In this document: positions 13,089 to 25,365 of the stretch, piece by piece | Numbering within the stretch: position 1 is the first letter of the stretch | Layout of the letters: each line of letters opens with the position of its first letter | Made by a program: the position numbers and the translations under genes | Notes under the pieces: model-generated | The model's input: only the letters and a program-made list of their open reading frames with translations | The model's database searches: none | What the model was told of the DNA's origin: nothing | Source of the DNA: Adiantum capillus-veneris | Taxonomy: Eukaryota; Streptophyta; Polypodiopsida; Polypodiales; Pteridaceae | NCBI GenBank assembly: GCA_014529385.2 | Contig: CM043961.1 | Location: 15,728,478-15,792,477, forward strand | DNA: 64,000 bases | Direction of reading: 5' to 3'

Positions 13089-13395
13089 TGTAATGGAATT
13101 GGCCTATTAACTTGAGAGTAGTGGAAATTGAAGAGAGTACTTTTGTGAAAGTACTTTGAGAGCATAGCATGTGAACATAAATGATAATAGCAACATAAAC
13201 ATAGCATTTAGTTAACTTGGCATGAACAATACTTTTGAAAAGAGAGAGAATTTAGAGAACATGACAACAGTTGAGGAGCGGATTTATGTGAAGTCAATCC
13301 CCCCTCCAATAGGCATTTGTATTATAATTTCTCCCATCAAGAGAAACTTGTTACAATACAATCTTTGTGTTACTTGTGACCTAGTTGAGCAATGA
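13089..13395 (-). repeat. Partial LTR of gypsy A
   Basis: On the plus strand it begins TGTAATGGAATTGGCC directly beside the primer-binding site. The same sequence starts the solo LTRs at 28539 and 29318 and can be followed to about 'GAGCAATGAAG', where the match stops and gene-like sequence begins. The full family LTR is about 1.6 kb, so only part is here. Confidence 0.85.
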
Positions 13396-13398
13396 AGG

Positions 13399-13648
13399 TC
13401 ATTTTGGCACATTGAGTCTCAATTGTTTTGTATAAGCATACTTACAGTGTATAACAAGGTTCTTTTTAGAGGAGAGATCTATGGTATTGGGGACCACAAC
13501 TGTACAAGAGGATACATATCTTAGTTCATTTTGGCACATTGAGTCTCAATTGTTTTGTATAAGCAACCTTACACTGTATAACAAGGTTCTTTTTAGAGGA
13601 GAGATCTATGGTATTGGGGACCATGTGGTTGTGAAGGACCGAAGGTGG
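13399..13648 (+). repeat. 125-bp tandem duplication at the gene's left end
   Basis: The block starting TTCATTTTGGCACATTGAG occurs at about 13399 and again at 13524. The copies match closely through 'AGATCTATGGTATTGGGGACCA'. The second copy is the one continuous with the BAH-like frame. Confidence 0.85.
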
Positions 13649-14055
13649 ACCAAGATGAAAACCTTAGCAACTATAGAGGGCACTAGAAGGCAAGAATAAC
13701 TACAATTTTTTCAATGCAACATAGGAATGAGCACATGTTGTTTTTTGGTGGAGAATATTACAAACAATTCATTGTGGGTGATGAGACATCAGAGAATTTG
13801 TTAATCGATAAGGTTACATAAATGAGTGTACTTGAGAATAATTCTCTTCCTTTGAATTGGGATTCTATCAGACCCATTTACTATTTACTCCACAAATTTG
13901 TTCCTTTACAAATATGTAGATGTCAAAAGTTGGTTGCTTATGAGGTAAAGGATTTGAAACCAAGAGAGAACCTTGTTGAGGAGGATTTGTATGGAAATCC
14001 TCCTTTGTGGTTGGAACTCCATGACATAGTGAAAGTACTTGTGAAGGATTGATCC

Positions 14056-14468
14056 TTACAATATGTTGTAGTGCGAGAAATAGATACTATCAAAAAAGAA
14101 GCAAGGTTTGCATTTTTGAAGACTCATTTGCAACAATCAAGCAATGGATAGTCCGTGTAGAAGGGAACACATGGCAAAGCTAGAATGATTGTGTCCAACT
14201 AGCTAAACATTGGCTTGTCTTGAAACAAAAGAAGATCAATGAACATGGACAACACATCAAATTTATACTTGTCATGTGGCAATTTATATGAAGAATAAAA
14301 TTTGTATGTGAAATTTTAGATTAATAACATTAAATCTTGTAAGTATAATTTATTTACTTGAGTACATCTTATATCTTCTTATGGGCAGGTACACAATGGA
14401 TTGTCCACAATCATTGTTGGATAGTTTGTTATCAAAGCCTTGAGGTGAGGCTTTGAAAAATATCAGAT
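14056..14468. other. Probable intron and decayed exon of the unknown gene
   Basis: A short open stretch at about 14070-14157 ('VREIDTIKKEARFAFLKTHL') may be an exon remnant. An acceptor-like TTATGGGCAG lies near 14388. Otherwise it is AT-rich with no clear feature. Confidence 0.35.
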
Positions 14469-15772
14469 TTGTGGCAGGCCTCCAAAACAGAAAGTCAAAG
14501 CAATGTCTCTCATGAGCTTAGCAGTGAGGAGCGTAAATCTATGATGTATGCTCAATTGTTCCGTGCTCCACCCTTAGATAAAAGTAAGCTTTATGAAAAA
14601 GAGTTTTTACATAGACATTGTGAGGACCAAGTGAGATGGTATGGAATGCAAACCATGGCCTTTGTGGGGGAGTGGTTTGAGAATGTACATCCTATAAAGG
14701 ATGTACGAAACAATCCAGCAGAGAAGAAAAGAATAGAGAACATTATTAAGGAAAACATAGAGAACATCAAGCCAATAGTTGTACATGGAGAGCCCTATAT
14801 TTTGGAAAAGGTAGATATCTACAACTATTGCATCAAGTCTCTTGCAACAAAATGAAAGTGGAAAAAGAGAAAATCTTGTGGATTGACATCATCTATTGCT
14901 ACTTTGGTAAGCTAATTTCATTGAAAATGTATACGTTTATTATCTAAAATATGTAAGACTAATATTTCAATATTTGTAGGTCGTAGATGAAGATATGAAG
15001 GCAATCAAGACAATTGAAAATCATGAGCAATTGGATGAAATCAATGAACGTGGATCTCTTTCAAAGCTTGTGAGTAAGACTATGTTTTTTAATTTATATG
15101 ACACATGTCATTTAGAAGAGGAAAGTTTAGGAGAACGAAATGAACAAACAAGATTGTTGGAGGTAACATATATATTCACAAAGCATATAATAACTTGAAA
15201 TTTTGAAATGGCATGTTATACTAACTTTGATGCATTTGTAGGACCAAAATAAAGTGTATATTCTTGGCATACATTGGGAAAATGTAAGTGGAGAATATGA
15301 TATTGATGAGGTGTGTTTTGTACATGGTATTTGTACTCTATGTTTTAATTGTGGACTATGATCAATACTTGTGCTTATAGAGTATAACTCTTGTGTTACT
15401 CCTATTAGGAGTATGAGAATTTTATTCATGACCATCTACTTGAAAAGTCATCAAATGTTGCTGCAAGTGACCATTCCATCCAGCAAATTGAGGTATTTCT
15501 TATAAATGCTAACTGTGCTTTCTCTTAAGTATTGCATTTTAAAAGCCTTTACAGTTCTTGTGGACTTCTTTGTTGAATTAGGAGGTGAGTATGCACGCAT
15601 TACCATTAGAAGAGGGTCAAAGGAAGAATGCATGCAAGAGAAAGGTAATAATTTAAGAATTTAAAATGCTTTTTAAAAACATAATCTTAACCAAAGTATA
15701 ATGAATTCATTTCAAGAGTTTATTATTTGCTTGTAGCCTACCTCAAAACTATCGCAACTATTAGAAGATAAG

Positions 15773-16002
15773 TGTTACCATATACATGTGGTAGTGATGT
15801 GTGTGAACACACTAGGACCGTCGGGGCATTTTTTGCCTCTTTAGGAGGTTTTTTCCCCTGTGCATTGTATATACGCCCATCACTCTAGGGCTATCCATGT
15901 TTTTTCCATTGCACACTAAGTAACATACTCTCAGTCGTGTGCCTTGAGCTTCTATCGTCTTCTCCAAGCTATGTGCGTTTCTCTGCAGCCCTAATTCTAT
16001 CA
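15773..16002 (+). repeat. Left LTR of copia B
   Basis: It starts TGTTACCATATACATG and ends CTAATTCTATCA. The whole LTR matches 20725-20952. Confidence 0.93.
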
Positions 16003-19000
16003 ATTGGTACCAGAGCAGGTTGCATCCTCACGGGCTTAGTCACCAGCAGCTCCAACGCACGCATGCTCACTTTCTCTGATTTCTGTGAGCTTTAGCGAGC
16101 GTTCGCAGGTCGACAAATTTTTTTTGATTCGGGCTCATTTCGGCCTCCGTTTCCACTACAGGTAGGTCTGCACAGGCAATTTTGTCATTTAGTGTAGAAT
16201 TTTTGTCAGTGCCGTTTTTTGCATAACAGGTCCTATACAGTCTATTGCGGGTTGTGCTATATAGCACATGCTAGTCTCACTCAGTTTCTCCTCATTTTGG
16301 GCAGTTTTCACATCAGGTATAGACATTTTCCATGGCTGACAACAACACAGATGTGTTCAAGATGTTTGATGCTGCTAAGGACAGATTGGATGGGGACAAT
16401 TACCCTATGTGGGCTTACATGATGCAACATGTTCTTGTGTCAAAGGGCATCTGGAATATTGTGTAGGGCATTGATGTACGTCCTAGTTCTGAGGATGTAG
16501 GCGATGTTGAGAATGTTGCAGGTCTTACTGCAAGGATTGCTGTTGTTAAAGTTTTTTTGCCTACGGCAGAACAAGCTCGTTGGGATGTAAAGGATGCGCA
16601 GGCTCATGCATTGATTGTGTTGTCTGTGAAGCGCACCATTACTCCTCACATTCGTTCAACAAAACAAGCTTGGGATATTCTAGTAGGTCTTTATGCAAGC
16701 CGCACTGAGGCTAAAATTACTTTGTTGCGTAAAGAGCTGGAATCGAAGATTATGCATGAGGAAGATGATATGGACACTTTCCTTGCTGGTGTCAAGGATA
16801 TCAATGAGCAACTTATTTCTGCAGGTGAAGTCATTTCAGATAGTTCCCTTGTGCAGACTGTTCTTGATGCCTTACCAGATTCTTACCAGACTTTTGCTAG
16901 TACTTGGAGACTTATGACCCAAGGAAATCCTGAAGTTTTCAAGTTTGATGCATTATGCACATTGTTGTTATAAGAGTCACTTTCTAGAAAAAACAGGACT
17001 AGGCAGCGTGCAGTTGAACAGGCTTTTATTGCTTCTCAAAGAAACGGCGGTAACAGCAATGCAGCCACTTCTTATGGTTATGCTGTGAGTGGAAAAACTT
17101 CTGTTCCTAATGCTTCTTCTGGCAGCAATTTGTCTAGAAATTTTGGTGATAAGGGAAAAAAGAAGATGTGTTGCCATTATTGTAAAGCTAATGATCACTT
17201 GATCAAGCAGTGTCCTAAGTTGAAGTCCAAAGAGGCTAAGAAGAAAGAGGGTGGTTCCACTGCAAATGGTTGTTCCACTACAAATGTAGCCATTGTTGAG
17301 TCTTCTGTGAAAGGAGACTGTGATGCTGATGTTGATGCAGAATAGGCTTTTAGTACAGAGTGCACTTACAATCCTATTGTCCATGATGCATGCATGTCAG
17401 TTGCTGCAGATTCACATGTGTGGTATTTTGACAGTGGTGCTACAAAGCACATTACCTCACATCGTGAATTGTTCACCTCTCTTGAGTCTATCCCTCATGG
17501 GAATTCAGTCACTTGTGCCAACAATGCCACTTATCCGATTCAGGGGGTTGGAAAGATTGTGCTTACTGCTCCAAATGGCAGTTCTTTCACACTTGTTGAT
17601 GCACTTTATGTACCGGGGATCAAGAAGAATCTTTTGTCTGTATATGCACTTGCTAGACTTGGACTTGTAGTCAAATTTGTGGATGACAGATGTACAGTTC
17701 ATGATCTCAGTTTTGGTGATGAAATTGTTGCATCTTCTCTTTTGTGTCGTGGGCTGTATAAGCTCAATTTGTATGACAAGTGTGGATAAAATTTTGCAAA
17801 TGCAATTTCAAATTCAAGGGTTGTTTCAAATGCAAAACTGTTGCATGCATGTTTTGGGCATCTGACTTTTGCCAGTTTACTGCGTTTGCATAAATTTGAT
17901 ATGGTTGCTTCTTTGCTGCTAGCACATGTCAAACATGTTTGTGAAGGCTGTATTTTGGGTAAGATTCAGCGTTTGAAGTTTCCAAAGGATGGTTTAGTTA
18001 GGGCCACATGCAGGTTGCAGCTTGTGCATAGTGATGTTTGTGGGCCCATGCAAACTCCGTCCTTGGGAAATTACCTTTACTTCGTGACTTTCATCAATGA
18101 TTACTCCAGGCATGCATGGGTATTTCCGCTTAAAGCGAGTCCAAAGTTTTTATGTGCTTCAAACAATTTTGGGCTATGGCTGAAAATGTATCGAAATGTA
18201 CTATGGACACCCTCCGTTCCGATCGAGGGGGGGAGTATATGTCTCATGAATTTAATGCATTTCTGGCTACTCGTGAGATAAAACACCAATGTACAGTGCC
18301 TTATACACCTCAGCAAAATGGTGTTGCTAAGAGGAAAAACAGGTCACTTACGAAAATGGCACGATGTATGGTCAAAAGTCAAGCTTTGCCGCATTCTTTT
18401 TGGCTTGAGGCCATCATGTGTGCCACTTATGTACTTAACAGGTGTCACTTATGTACTTAACATGTGCCACTTATGTACTTAACAGGTGTCCTACAAAAGC
18501 TTTGCAATCTATTACTCCATATGAAGCATGGCATGATAGAAAGCCTTCTATTGAGCACATCGTGCTTTTGGATGTTTGGCATATGCTTTGGTGCCATAAA
18601 CACAACGTAAAAAATTGGATAATAAGGCTGTCAAATATATTCTTGTTGGTTATAGTGTTGAAAGCAAAGGTTAGAGGTTGTATCATTTGCAAGAAACAAA
18701 GCTCATTTTTGTTTCACGGGATGTAGTGTTTGTGGAAGATTCTGTTCAACCCTTGTTGTCATGTACTAGAGACAATAATGTAAGCTCACAGGACATTTAT
18801 GACACTTTATTGCCTCATTTCATCAATGGTGGAAGTTCAAATGTAAATTCCAATAAGGCAAAAATGTACAGCCTATGGGGGTTTTCGAAAATGTTACAGA
18901 TCAGCCTATTGCTGATGCAAATGTACATGATGTACTTGATGAGGAAAGGGCTGAAAATGAGTAGGCTAGAGGTATGCCAAAATGGCTAGTGCATACATTG

Positions 19001-20724
19001 TGTGAGTAAATCGGATGCACCTTTGTCTAGTCGTACTCGTTCAAGCTCTGGCCATGCATCTTATGCATCAGATTGTTATGCTTTGGCTATGTCTAGCTTA
19101 CCGATGTTGAGGAACCTCTGTCTTTTGATGAAGCACAAAATTCAAAAAATTGGATGGCTGCCATGCAATCAAAATATGATGCACTTATAGAAAATGACAC
19201 GTGGACTTTATGTGATTTGCCTCATGGAAAAAAGGCCATTGGTACGAAGTGGGTTTACAAGTTGAAACGCAAGCCGGATGGTGACATCGATCGCCATAAG
19301 GCTCGACTTGTTGCAAAGGATTATGCACAAAAAAGGCATAGATTATGAAGAGACTTTTGCTCCCACTTGTCGTACGACTACTGTGCATTTTCTATGTGCA
19401 TTGGCAGCTCATTTTGGTGGGGATGTACATCAATCAGACATTGTTATTGCTTTCTTGAATGGTGACATATTTGAGGAAGTTTATGTAACGTAAACCTCGC
19501 GGTTTTGTCAAGAAAGGACAAGAGGACAAAATGTGCAGATGTAAGAAAGCTTTGTATGGGTTGAAGCAATCTCCTCGTGCTTGGTATGAGAAAGCTGACA
19601 CTCATTTGGTCAAACGAGGCTTTCGTAACAATCCAACAAAAAGCACATTGTATGTAAAGCGTGAGGGTGATGTACTTCTCATTGTGGTTCTTTATGTAGA
19701 TGATTTGCTTATCACTGGACCAAATGAGAGACATATTGCTGAATTTAAGGCTGATTTGAATGCTACTTTCAAGATGTAAGATTTGGGGCCGTTGCGTCAT
19801 TACCTGGGCATATAGTTTAAGCAGTGTGATGGTGGTATTGCCTTGTGTTAGAAAAGTTACATAGAGACATTGCTCTATAATTTTAGACTTGAGGATTGCA
19901 AACCTATTGCCACTCCCATGGAAACAGGTTTAAAATTGAGTCTTCATGATGTTGGTGATCCTGCAAATGTCACTCTTTACCAAACTGTTGTTGGATGCCT
20001 CATTTATGTATGCAACACAAGGCCGGATATTCAGTTTGCAGTCTCACAGGTTAGCAAATTTATGCATAGCCCAGGGTCTAAGCATTGGCAGGCCATCAAG
20101 AGGATTTTTCACTACCTTAATGGCACTTTACATCTTGGCTTGTTTTATCCCAAGGGGGGATCATTGCCGCCAGACTTGCTTGCTTTTTCGAACTCACATT
20201 GGGCTAGTTGTTTTGACACGCGAGTGTCCACAAGTGGTTTTTGTTTCATTCTTAGCAGTTCATGTATATCATGGTTGAGCAAGAAGCAACCCACTGTGGC
20301 CACTTCTAGTTGTGAGGCTGAGTACAGGGCAATCTTCACAACTACGGTTGAATGTGTATGGCTCAGACGCCTTATGGCTAATTTGGGTGTTGGACAGGAC
20401 ACTGCCAACACTATCTACACTAACAGTCAGAGCGCATTGGCAGTTGAGAGAAACCCAGTTTTTCATGCTTGCACAAAGCACATTGAGGTGCATTACCACT
20501 ATGTCAGGGAGAGGCTCTTAGCAGGAGAGATTAGCTTGGCTTATGTACCAACATAGGACAACCTTGCAGATCTTTTCACAAAGGCATTGTCTCGTGAGAA
20601 GCTCGAAGATTTCCACAAAGCTTTGGGCTTACTCCCCTTTGTGGGCTGATCATGTCCTCAGGGCATGGCACTTCCCTTTACTCATGTGCCAACTCTCGTT
20701 CACTGCATCACTCCAGGGAGGATT

Positions 20725-20952
20725 TGTTACCATATACATGTGGTAGTAATGTGTGTGAACACACTAGGACCACGTGGCATTTTTTTCCTCTTTAGGAGGT
20801 TTTTTTCCCATGCATTGTATATACGCCCATCACTCTAGGGCTATCCATCTTTTTTCCATTGCACTCTAAGTAACATACTCTCAGTTGTGTGCCTTGAGCT
20901 TCATTCGTCTTCTCCAAGCTGTGTGTGTTTCTTTGCAACCCTAATTCCAACA
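20725..20952 (+). repeat. Right LTR of copia B
   Basis: It starts TGTTACCATATACATG and ends CTAATTCCAACA, followed by the duplicated target ATAAG. A related copy in the opposite orientation is at 24315-24529. Confidence 0.93.
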
Positions 20953-21479
20953 ATAAGAGTGAAATTTCAAAGAAGAAGAGACCCAAGGTGATCTTCTTTG
21001 TTTTATTACCTTTATTGGTGAGTGAGTTCTTACTCTATTCATGTAGTAAAGTTTGGTTTCTTATTTAGGATGGGAGTGTTGATGCAAACAAATTTTCTTT
21101 GCCATGAAAAGAGAAGGTTTGTGCTATATACTTTATAAGCGTTTTCTACATCCTTAAAAAATTGTTAAGCTATTTTCTTTTGTTTTTCCTATCCCTTTAT
21201 TTTTTTCAGATGCAATCATTGTCTAAAATTGATCAAGAGACGATCATAATGAAGTGGCTAGGAGCAAAATCAGGGGAAGAGACCTATTGTCTCTTGAAAA
21301 CCACTTATATGACCATGCACAAGATTCCTGGTTTTCTGTTTAGAAAATCAAGTGAACTTAATACTACAATTATGTATGGTGATATGGTTACTTGGTTATT
21401 TAAAGAAGGCATAGTGTCCATAAATGTCAGTAGCATTGGATGTTTATCTTTAAATGATATCAACATTAGATTTGATTAG

Positions 21480-21565
21480 TGACATTATCCATGGAATTTT
21501 TGTAGCTAGTATAGATTTGATTCACCAAGCTTATTTTCTTTGACAATGTTTGAGTCTAAATTTTG

Positions 21566-21622
<57 letters not shown>

Positions 21623-22019
21623 AATTTAATTGTAATGTTATAAACATGATAAACCAACTTAATATTTTTCAATTTATTGCTAGATTGTAAATTTTTGCCT
21701 TGTGCTATGTAGCAAATAAAACGTCCAGTAAGCTAGAATATAGCTAGATTGTACATTTTTACCCTTTGCTATGTATCAAATAAGACGTCCAATTAACTAG
21801 AGTACTGCTAGATTAAACTGGCAGTGCAAACTAGTAATTGAGAGAATTTGCTACTTGGGATCTGACTAGCAATTTCTCGCTATGTTGTCATTGACTTACC
21901 ATACACTTTCCATGTGGGAAATGTGCACTTGGTATATGGTAAGTCACTTACCATATATTAGTATAATGTTTAACAAATTCTCACACTTGCTAGTTTAAGC
22001 TAGCAAACATCTAGCTATA
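21480..22019. other. Spacer with (CT)n and a 64-bp two-copy repeat
   Basis: A (CT)27 run lies at 21568-21621. A block starting GCTAGATTGTA(A/C)ATTTTT occurs at 21679-21736 and 21743-21800. A palindromic 'GACTTACCATA' / 'TATGGTAAGTC' pair lies near 21893-21951. No coding frame was recognised. Confidence 0.6.
21568..21621. repeat. (CT)27 microsatellite
   Basis: A pure CT run shortly after the last exon of the unknown gene. Confidence 0.95.
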
Positions 22020-23800
22020 TTATATTTTTTTGCTACATGGGAGTTGGTCCAAAGCTCCTTGTGTGACCTCAACAACCCGATTGTTGAAGTAAACTCCAAA
22101 ACCGAGTTGAGTGAGGTGATCAACAGACATGAGATTCGGGCCAAGGTCAGGGACATGATAGATGTTGTCTAACAAAGCTTGATTTGGACCCATTGTCAAT
22201 GTCAAAACAAACAGTGCCGACTGATTTGATCTTCATGACTGAGTTTAACTTGCCACAACGAATGTTACCTGAGAGCCAGTTCACCTGGATGACTCGTCGC
22301 AAACATATGTGCAACTTGTTACAAACAATTCAAGTTCACGTGGTGAGTTTCTAGAAACTTATTGGGCACTTGTTGCGCACTAGTTGCGAGCAGCCTCCTG
22401 TCCCGAGAGGTGGAGCAGCACCCCAACCGCAGAAGACGACAAAGAAAATTGGCCAAAATTAGCTTTGGCCGCTTCGCATTTATTCTATTCCTTGCCTTTT
22501 CGTTTACCTGCACCCACTAGGCTTTGCTTCATGTGAATCAAAATGGCCTGGTTGCGGGTTGCCAACATGACCTCACGTCCGGGATAAGAAGATGTCAGTA
22601 CTTCAGATCATGTGATGAGTGGCTTCATTGTCGACTATCCACTGGACTTGATGGCCGCATGGGAGGATAGGGAAAGCTTCTATGGCTAGCTTAGGGCTCA
22701 TCAGGAAGCTCACAAATGTGCACGTGAGCAGAGGGCGATGATGTTGCGTCATGCTCAGGAGCCACATCGGATGCATTAGCGAAGTTGGCATAGGGACCAA
22801 TCTTGGAGGCTCTTTTGGAGCCTTTGAGACAAGAGCGCCTTCCTTAGTCTTCTAGGACAATGGATTTTTGTACATATTGACAAGGCGAGCGTGCTTGCGA
22901 AGACCTAGCTCAACTTCATACAACAAAGGAAGAGGGGCAATGTTCATGGTCCGGGACTAGAAGATGACATACTTCTCAAGAAGCTTGTTTAGAGAGTGAT
23001 GAATTTGTCCTCAGAATCCTTGGGTTTCCCTAAGGGTTTTGATACTCGGCCAATTTGGGCTCGAGATCATCATCGTCTTCTATGATCAGCTTCTGAGGCT
23101 TCTCTTCCAGATCGGCTCTCCGAGCAAGATCTTTACCAGCATAATTGTCAACTAGATAGGCCCAAAACTCAGCAGTGGTTCTGAATTGTTGCATTTGTGC
23201 ACTTGCATAACTTCACAAATGGCAGTAGCATCACGAACAAGCCAATATTGCTGCTCGATAAATGTGCCCAAATGGTGTAGTTCGTACCATTGAATCGGGT
23301 TTCGTTTGAGAATATGGGAAGCCTAGACACTAGGGCTTGGAGGAACCAATGCAAAGGGATGGACCTAGTCCTTGAACGACAGTGGCCGTGCCGACACTAG
23401 ATCTTAGTCTAGTTAGGAGGTTCAAACTCGATGAGCCATAGGGAGGTCGTGAGGATGTTGACCCGTACGGTTGATGGGTGGGATCGCCATAAGGAGGTCC
23501 ATATGACGCTGGCCCGTACGCCAGAGGGGTAGACATGTCATAGGTAGGTCCATAGGATGCTGGACCATACGACGACTGATAAGGGTAAGGAGGGTATTGA
23601 TAACCATAGGGAGGTTCATAGGACGTTGGCCTGTACGGCAGAGCCGACCCTTGACCAAGCCACCAAAGTGAAGGGGTAGCCCAGCCATGAGGTAGTGGCA
23701 AAACATGTGAAGGAAGGGAAGGTTCTTCATATTCTTGAGGTGGGTAATAAGGCGGAGGCACCGCTGGAACTCGTGCCGCAAATTTTTGATGTCTCATAAT
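22020..23800 (-). mobile_element. Ty1/copia fragment C (gag to protease)
   Basis: Minus-strand frames give, in order, a Tyr/Pro-rich leader (23797-23400) with repeated 'YGPASYGP'-type units, a gag start ('FNGTNYTIWAH', about 23290), a protease-like 'WIVDNEATHHM' near 22640, and the post-protease block 'YHVPDLGPNLMSVDHLTQLGF' (22180-22090). It stops before integrase, and no LTR is seen. It is broken in several places. It is a distinct family from copia A and B. Confidence 0.75.
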
Positions 23801-23883
23801 TATTTTTCAAAAAAGCCTTGTAAATATGAGAGATTGTGATTTTTAGCCAAATGATCTATGAGCCAACCTGTGTTAAATATGAG

Positions 23884-24170
23884 TTGTAAAGTTTGATTTT
23901 GAGTCTGAGGCATGTAAGTCGACCACTGGCCAAGAGAAGCCCCTAGGTATAAAACTTATTTTTTTAAGTCTGAAAGGACAATCATTATCATTATCAAGGT
24001 TTTGGAGAGTTTTGGAGCGCATGACGAATTGTAAAGTCTGAGTTTGAGTCTAAGCCATGTAGGTCGGTCATTGGCCAAGAGAAGCCTTAGGTATAAAGCT
24101 TAATTTTTATAAGTCTAAAAGGACAATCATTATTATTATCAAGGTTTTGGAGAGTTTTGGAGCGCACAAC
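23884..24170. repeat. 145-bp tandem duplication
   Basis: The block beginning TTGTAAAGT(T/C)TGA occurs at 23884 and 24029. Both copies contain 'GGCCAAGAGAAGCC' and end 'TTGGAGAGTTTTGGAGCGCA'. The copies differ at several sites, so the duplication is not recent. Confidence 0.85.
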
Positions 24171-24314
24171 TGAGAGCGGCTACTCTCATGTCACTTGTAA
24201 TCCATTTTTCTTGAGCTCTAGTAATCAAAATTTGTTTTCGACAATCGCATTTTTTTCCTTGTCTACCGATCTTTAATTTAAGTGTAACCATTCTCAAATT
24301 TTGGTGTGGTTCGT

Positions 24315-24529
24315 TGTTGGAATCACACACAGCTTGGAGAAGACGAAGGAAGCTCAAGGCACACAACAGGGAGTGCTTTACTTAGTGTGCACTGGAAAGA
24401 TAAGTTAGCCCTAGAGTGATGGGCGTATATACAATGCACAGGGAAAAAAACTCCTAGTGAGGAAAAAAAATGCCCCGGCGCGGTCCTAAGTGTGTTCACA
24501 CACATCACTACCACATGTATATGGTAATA
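24315..24529 (-). repeat. LTR of copia B'
   Basis: It reads as the reverse complement of the copia B LTR: it starts TGTTGGAATCACACACAGC on the plus strand and passes through 'GGGCGTATATACAATGCAC' to 'CCACATGTATATGGTAATA'. Confidence 0.85.
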
Positions 24530-25365
24530 CATCCCTCCTGGAGTGATGCGGTGAACGAGAGTTGGCACATAGAGTAAACGGAAGTGCCATGCCATGAGGA
24601 CATGATCAGTCCACAAAGGGGAGTAAGTCCAAAGCTTTGGCATGAAAAGCTTCGAACTTCTCATGAGATAATGCGTTTGTGAAAATATTTGCAAGGCTGT
24701 CCTGCGTTGGCACATAAGCCAAGCTGATCTCTCTTGTTGAGAGTCTCTCTCCGACATAGTGGTAATGCACCTCAATGTGCTTTGTGCGAGCATGAAAAAC
24801 TGAGTTCCTTGCAACTGCCAATGCGCTCTGACTGTCAGTGTAGATAGTGTTGGCAGTGTCCTGTCCAACACCCAAATCAGCCATAAGGCGTCTAAGCCAT
24901 ACACACTCAATTGTAGCTATGAAGACTGCCCTGTACTCTGCCTCACAACTGGAATGAGATGAACCATGATATGCATGAGCTGCCAAGCATGAAACAAAAA
25001 CCACTTGTGGATACTCGTGTGTCAAAACAACCAGCCCAATCTGAGTCTGAAAAAACATGCAAAATCTGACGGCAATGATCCCCCTTGGGATAAAACAAGC
25101 TAAGATGTAAAGTGCCACTCAAGTAGCAAAAAAACCTCTTGATAGCCTGCCAATGCTTAGACACTGGCCTATGCATAAATCTGTTGACCTGTGAGACTGC
25201 AAACTAAATATCTGGCCTCGTATTGCATACATAAATGAGGCATCCAACAACATTTTGGTAAAGAGTGACATCTGCAGGATGACCAGCATCATGAAGACTC
25301 AATTTCAAACCTATTTCCATGGGAGTGACAATAGGTTTCCAATATTCAAGTCCAAACTTACATAG

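Larger units (their letters stand above)
7870..13395 (-). mobile_element. Ty3/gypsy element A
   Basis: A minus-strand gypsy element. Reading right to left it has a partial LTR (13089-13395), a primer-binding site, an untranslated leader, gag (12716 to about 11240) with a Ser/Arg-rich segment and a CCHC knuckle (CFKCGEQGHGYRSC), and protease near 11200-11000. RT follows (about 10600-9800; 'DLKSGYHQI', 'PFGLTNAP', 'FFDDIIIYSK'), then RNase H (9630-9300; 'LRTDHQSLKYF', 'VADALSQRP'), integrase with its H2C2 start ('APPYVGHRGIQPTLRGV') and core (9192-8650), and an integrase tail to about 7954. The PR-RT-RH-INT order marks Ty3/gypsy. It is broken in roughly eight places. No matching second LTR was found on the left. 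Its LTR family recurs as solo LTRs at 28539-31800. Confidence 0.92.
15773..20952 (+). mobile_element. Ty1/copia element B, complete outline with target duplication
   Basis: A plus-strand copia element with two short LTRs of about 230 bp, an iMet-type primer-binding site (TTGGTACCAGAGC, about 16004), a UBN2-type gag from about 16330, a CCHC knuckle (CCHYCKANDHLIKQC) near 17170, protease ('WYFDSGATKHIT') near 17410, integrase to about 18560, RT from about 19140 with 'YVDDLLITG' near 19696, RNase H near 20200-20540, and a polypurine tract (CCAGGGAGGAT) before the right LTR. The 5-bp duplication ATAAG flanks it at 15768-15772 and 20953-20957. The outline is whole, but the coding region is broken in about ten places. 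Counting by eye, the LTRs differ at about 19 of 229 positions (about 8%), which implies an insertion millions of years old under usual plant rates (inference). Confidence 0.93.
13396..21479 (+). pseudogene. Multi-exon gene of unknown function, interrupted by copia B
   Basis: I do not recognise the family. A chain of coding segments with consensus splice signals runs along the plus strand. Early blocks (about 13530-13699 and 13740-14052) loosely resemble a BAH domain ('YNKVLFRGEIYGIGDHVVVK', later 'LPLNWDSIRPIYYL'). Then come 14469-14906, 14980-15162, 15242-15310, 15409-15492, 15582-15644 and 15737-15772 continuing at 20958-20987, and a last exon 21210-21479 ending in TAG. From 14980 on, every segment is a whole number of codons with GT...AG borders, so all introns are phase 0. 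In-frame stops at 13819 (TAA) and 14853 (TGA) suggest decay. Basic stretches (KWKKRKS, CKRK, KKKRPK) suggest a nuclear protein. It could instead be a gene carried by a DNA transposon. The copia insertion splits one exon. Confidence 0.5.
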
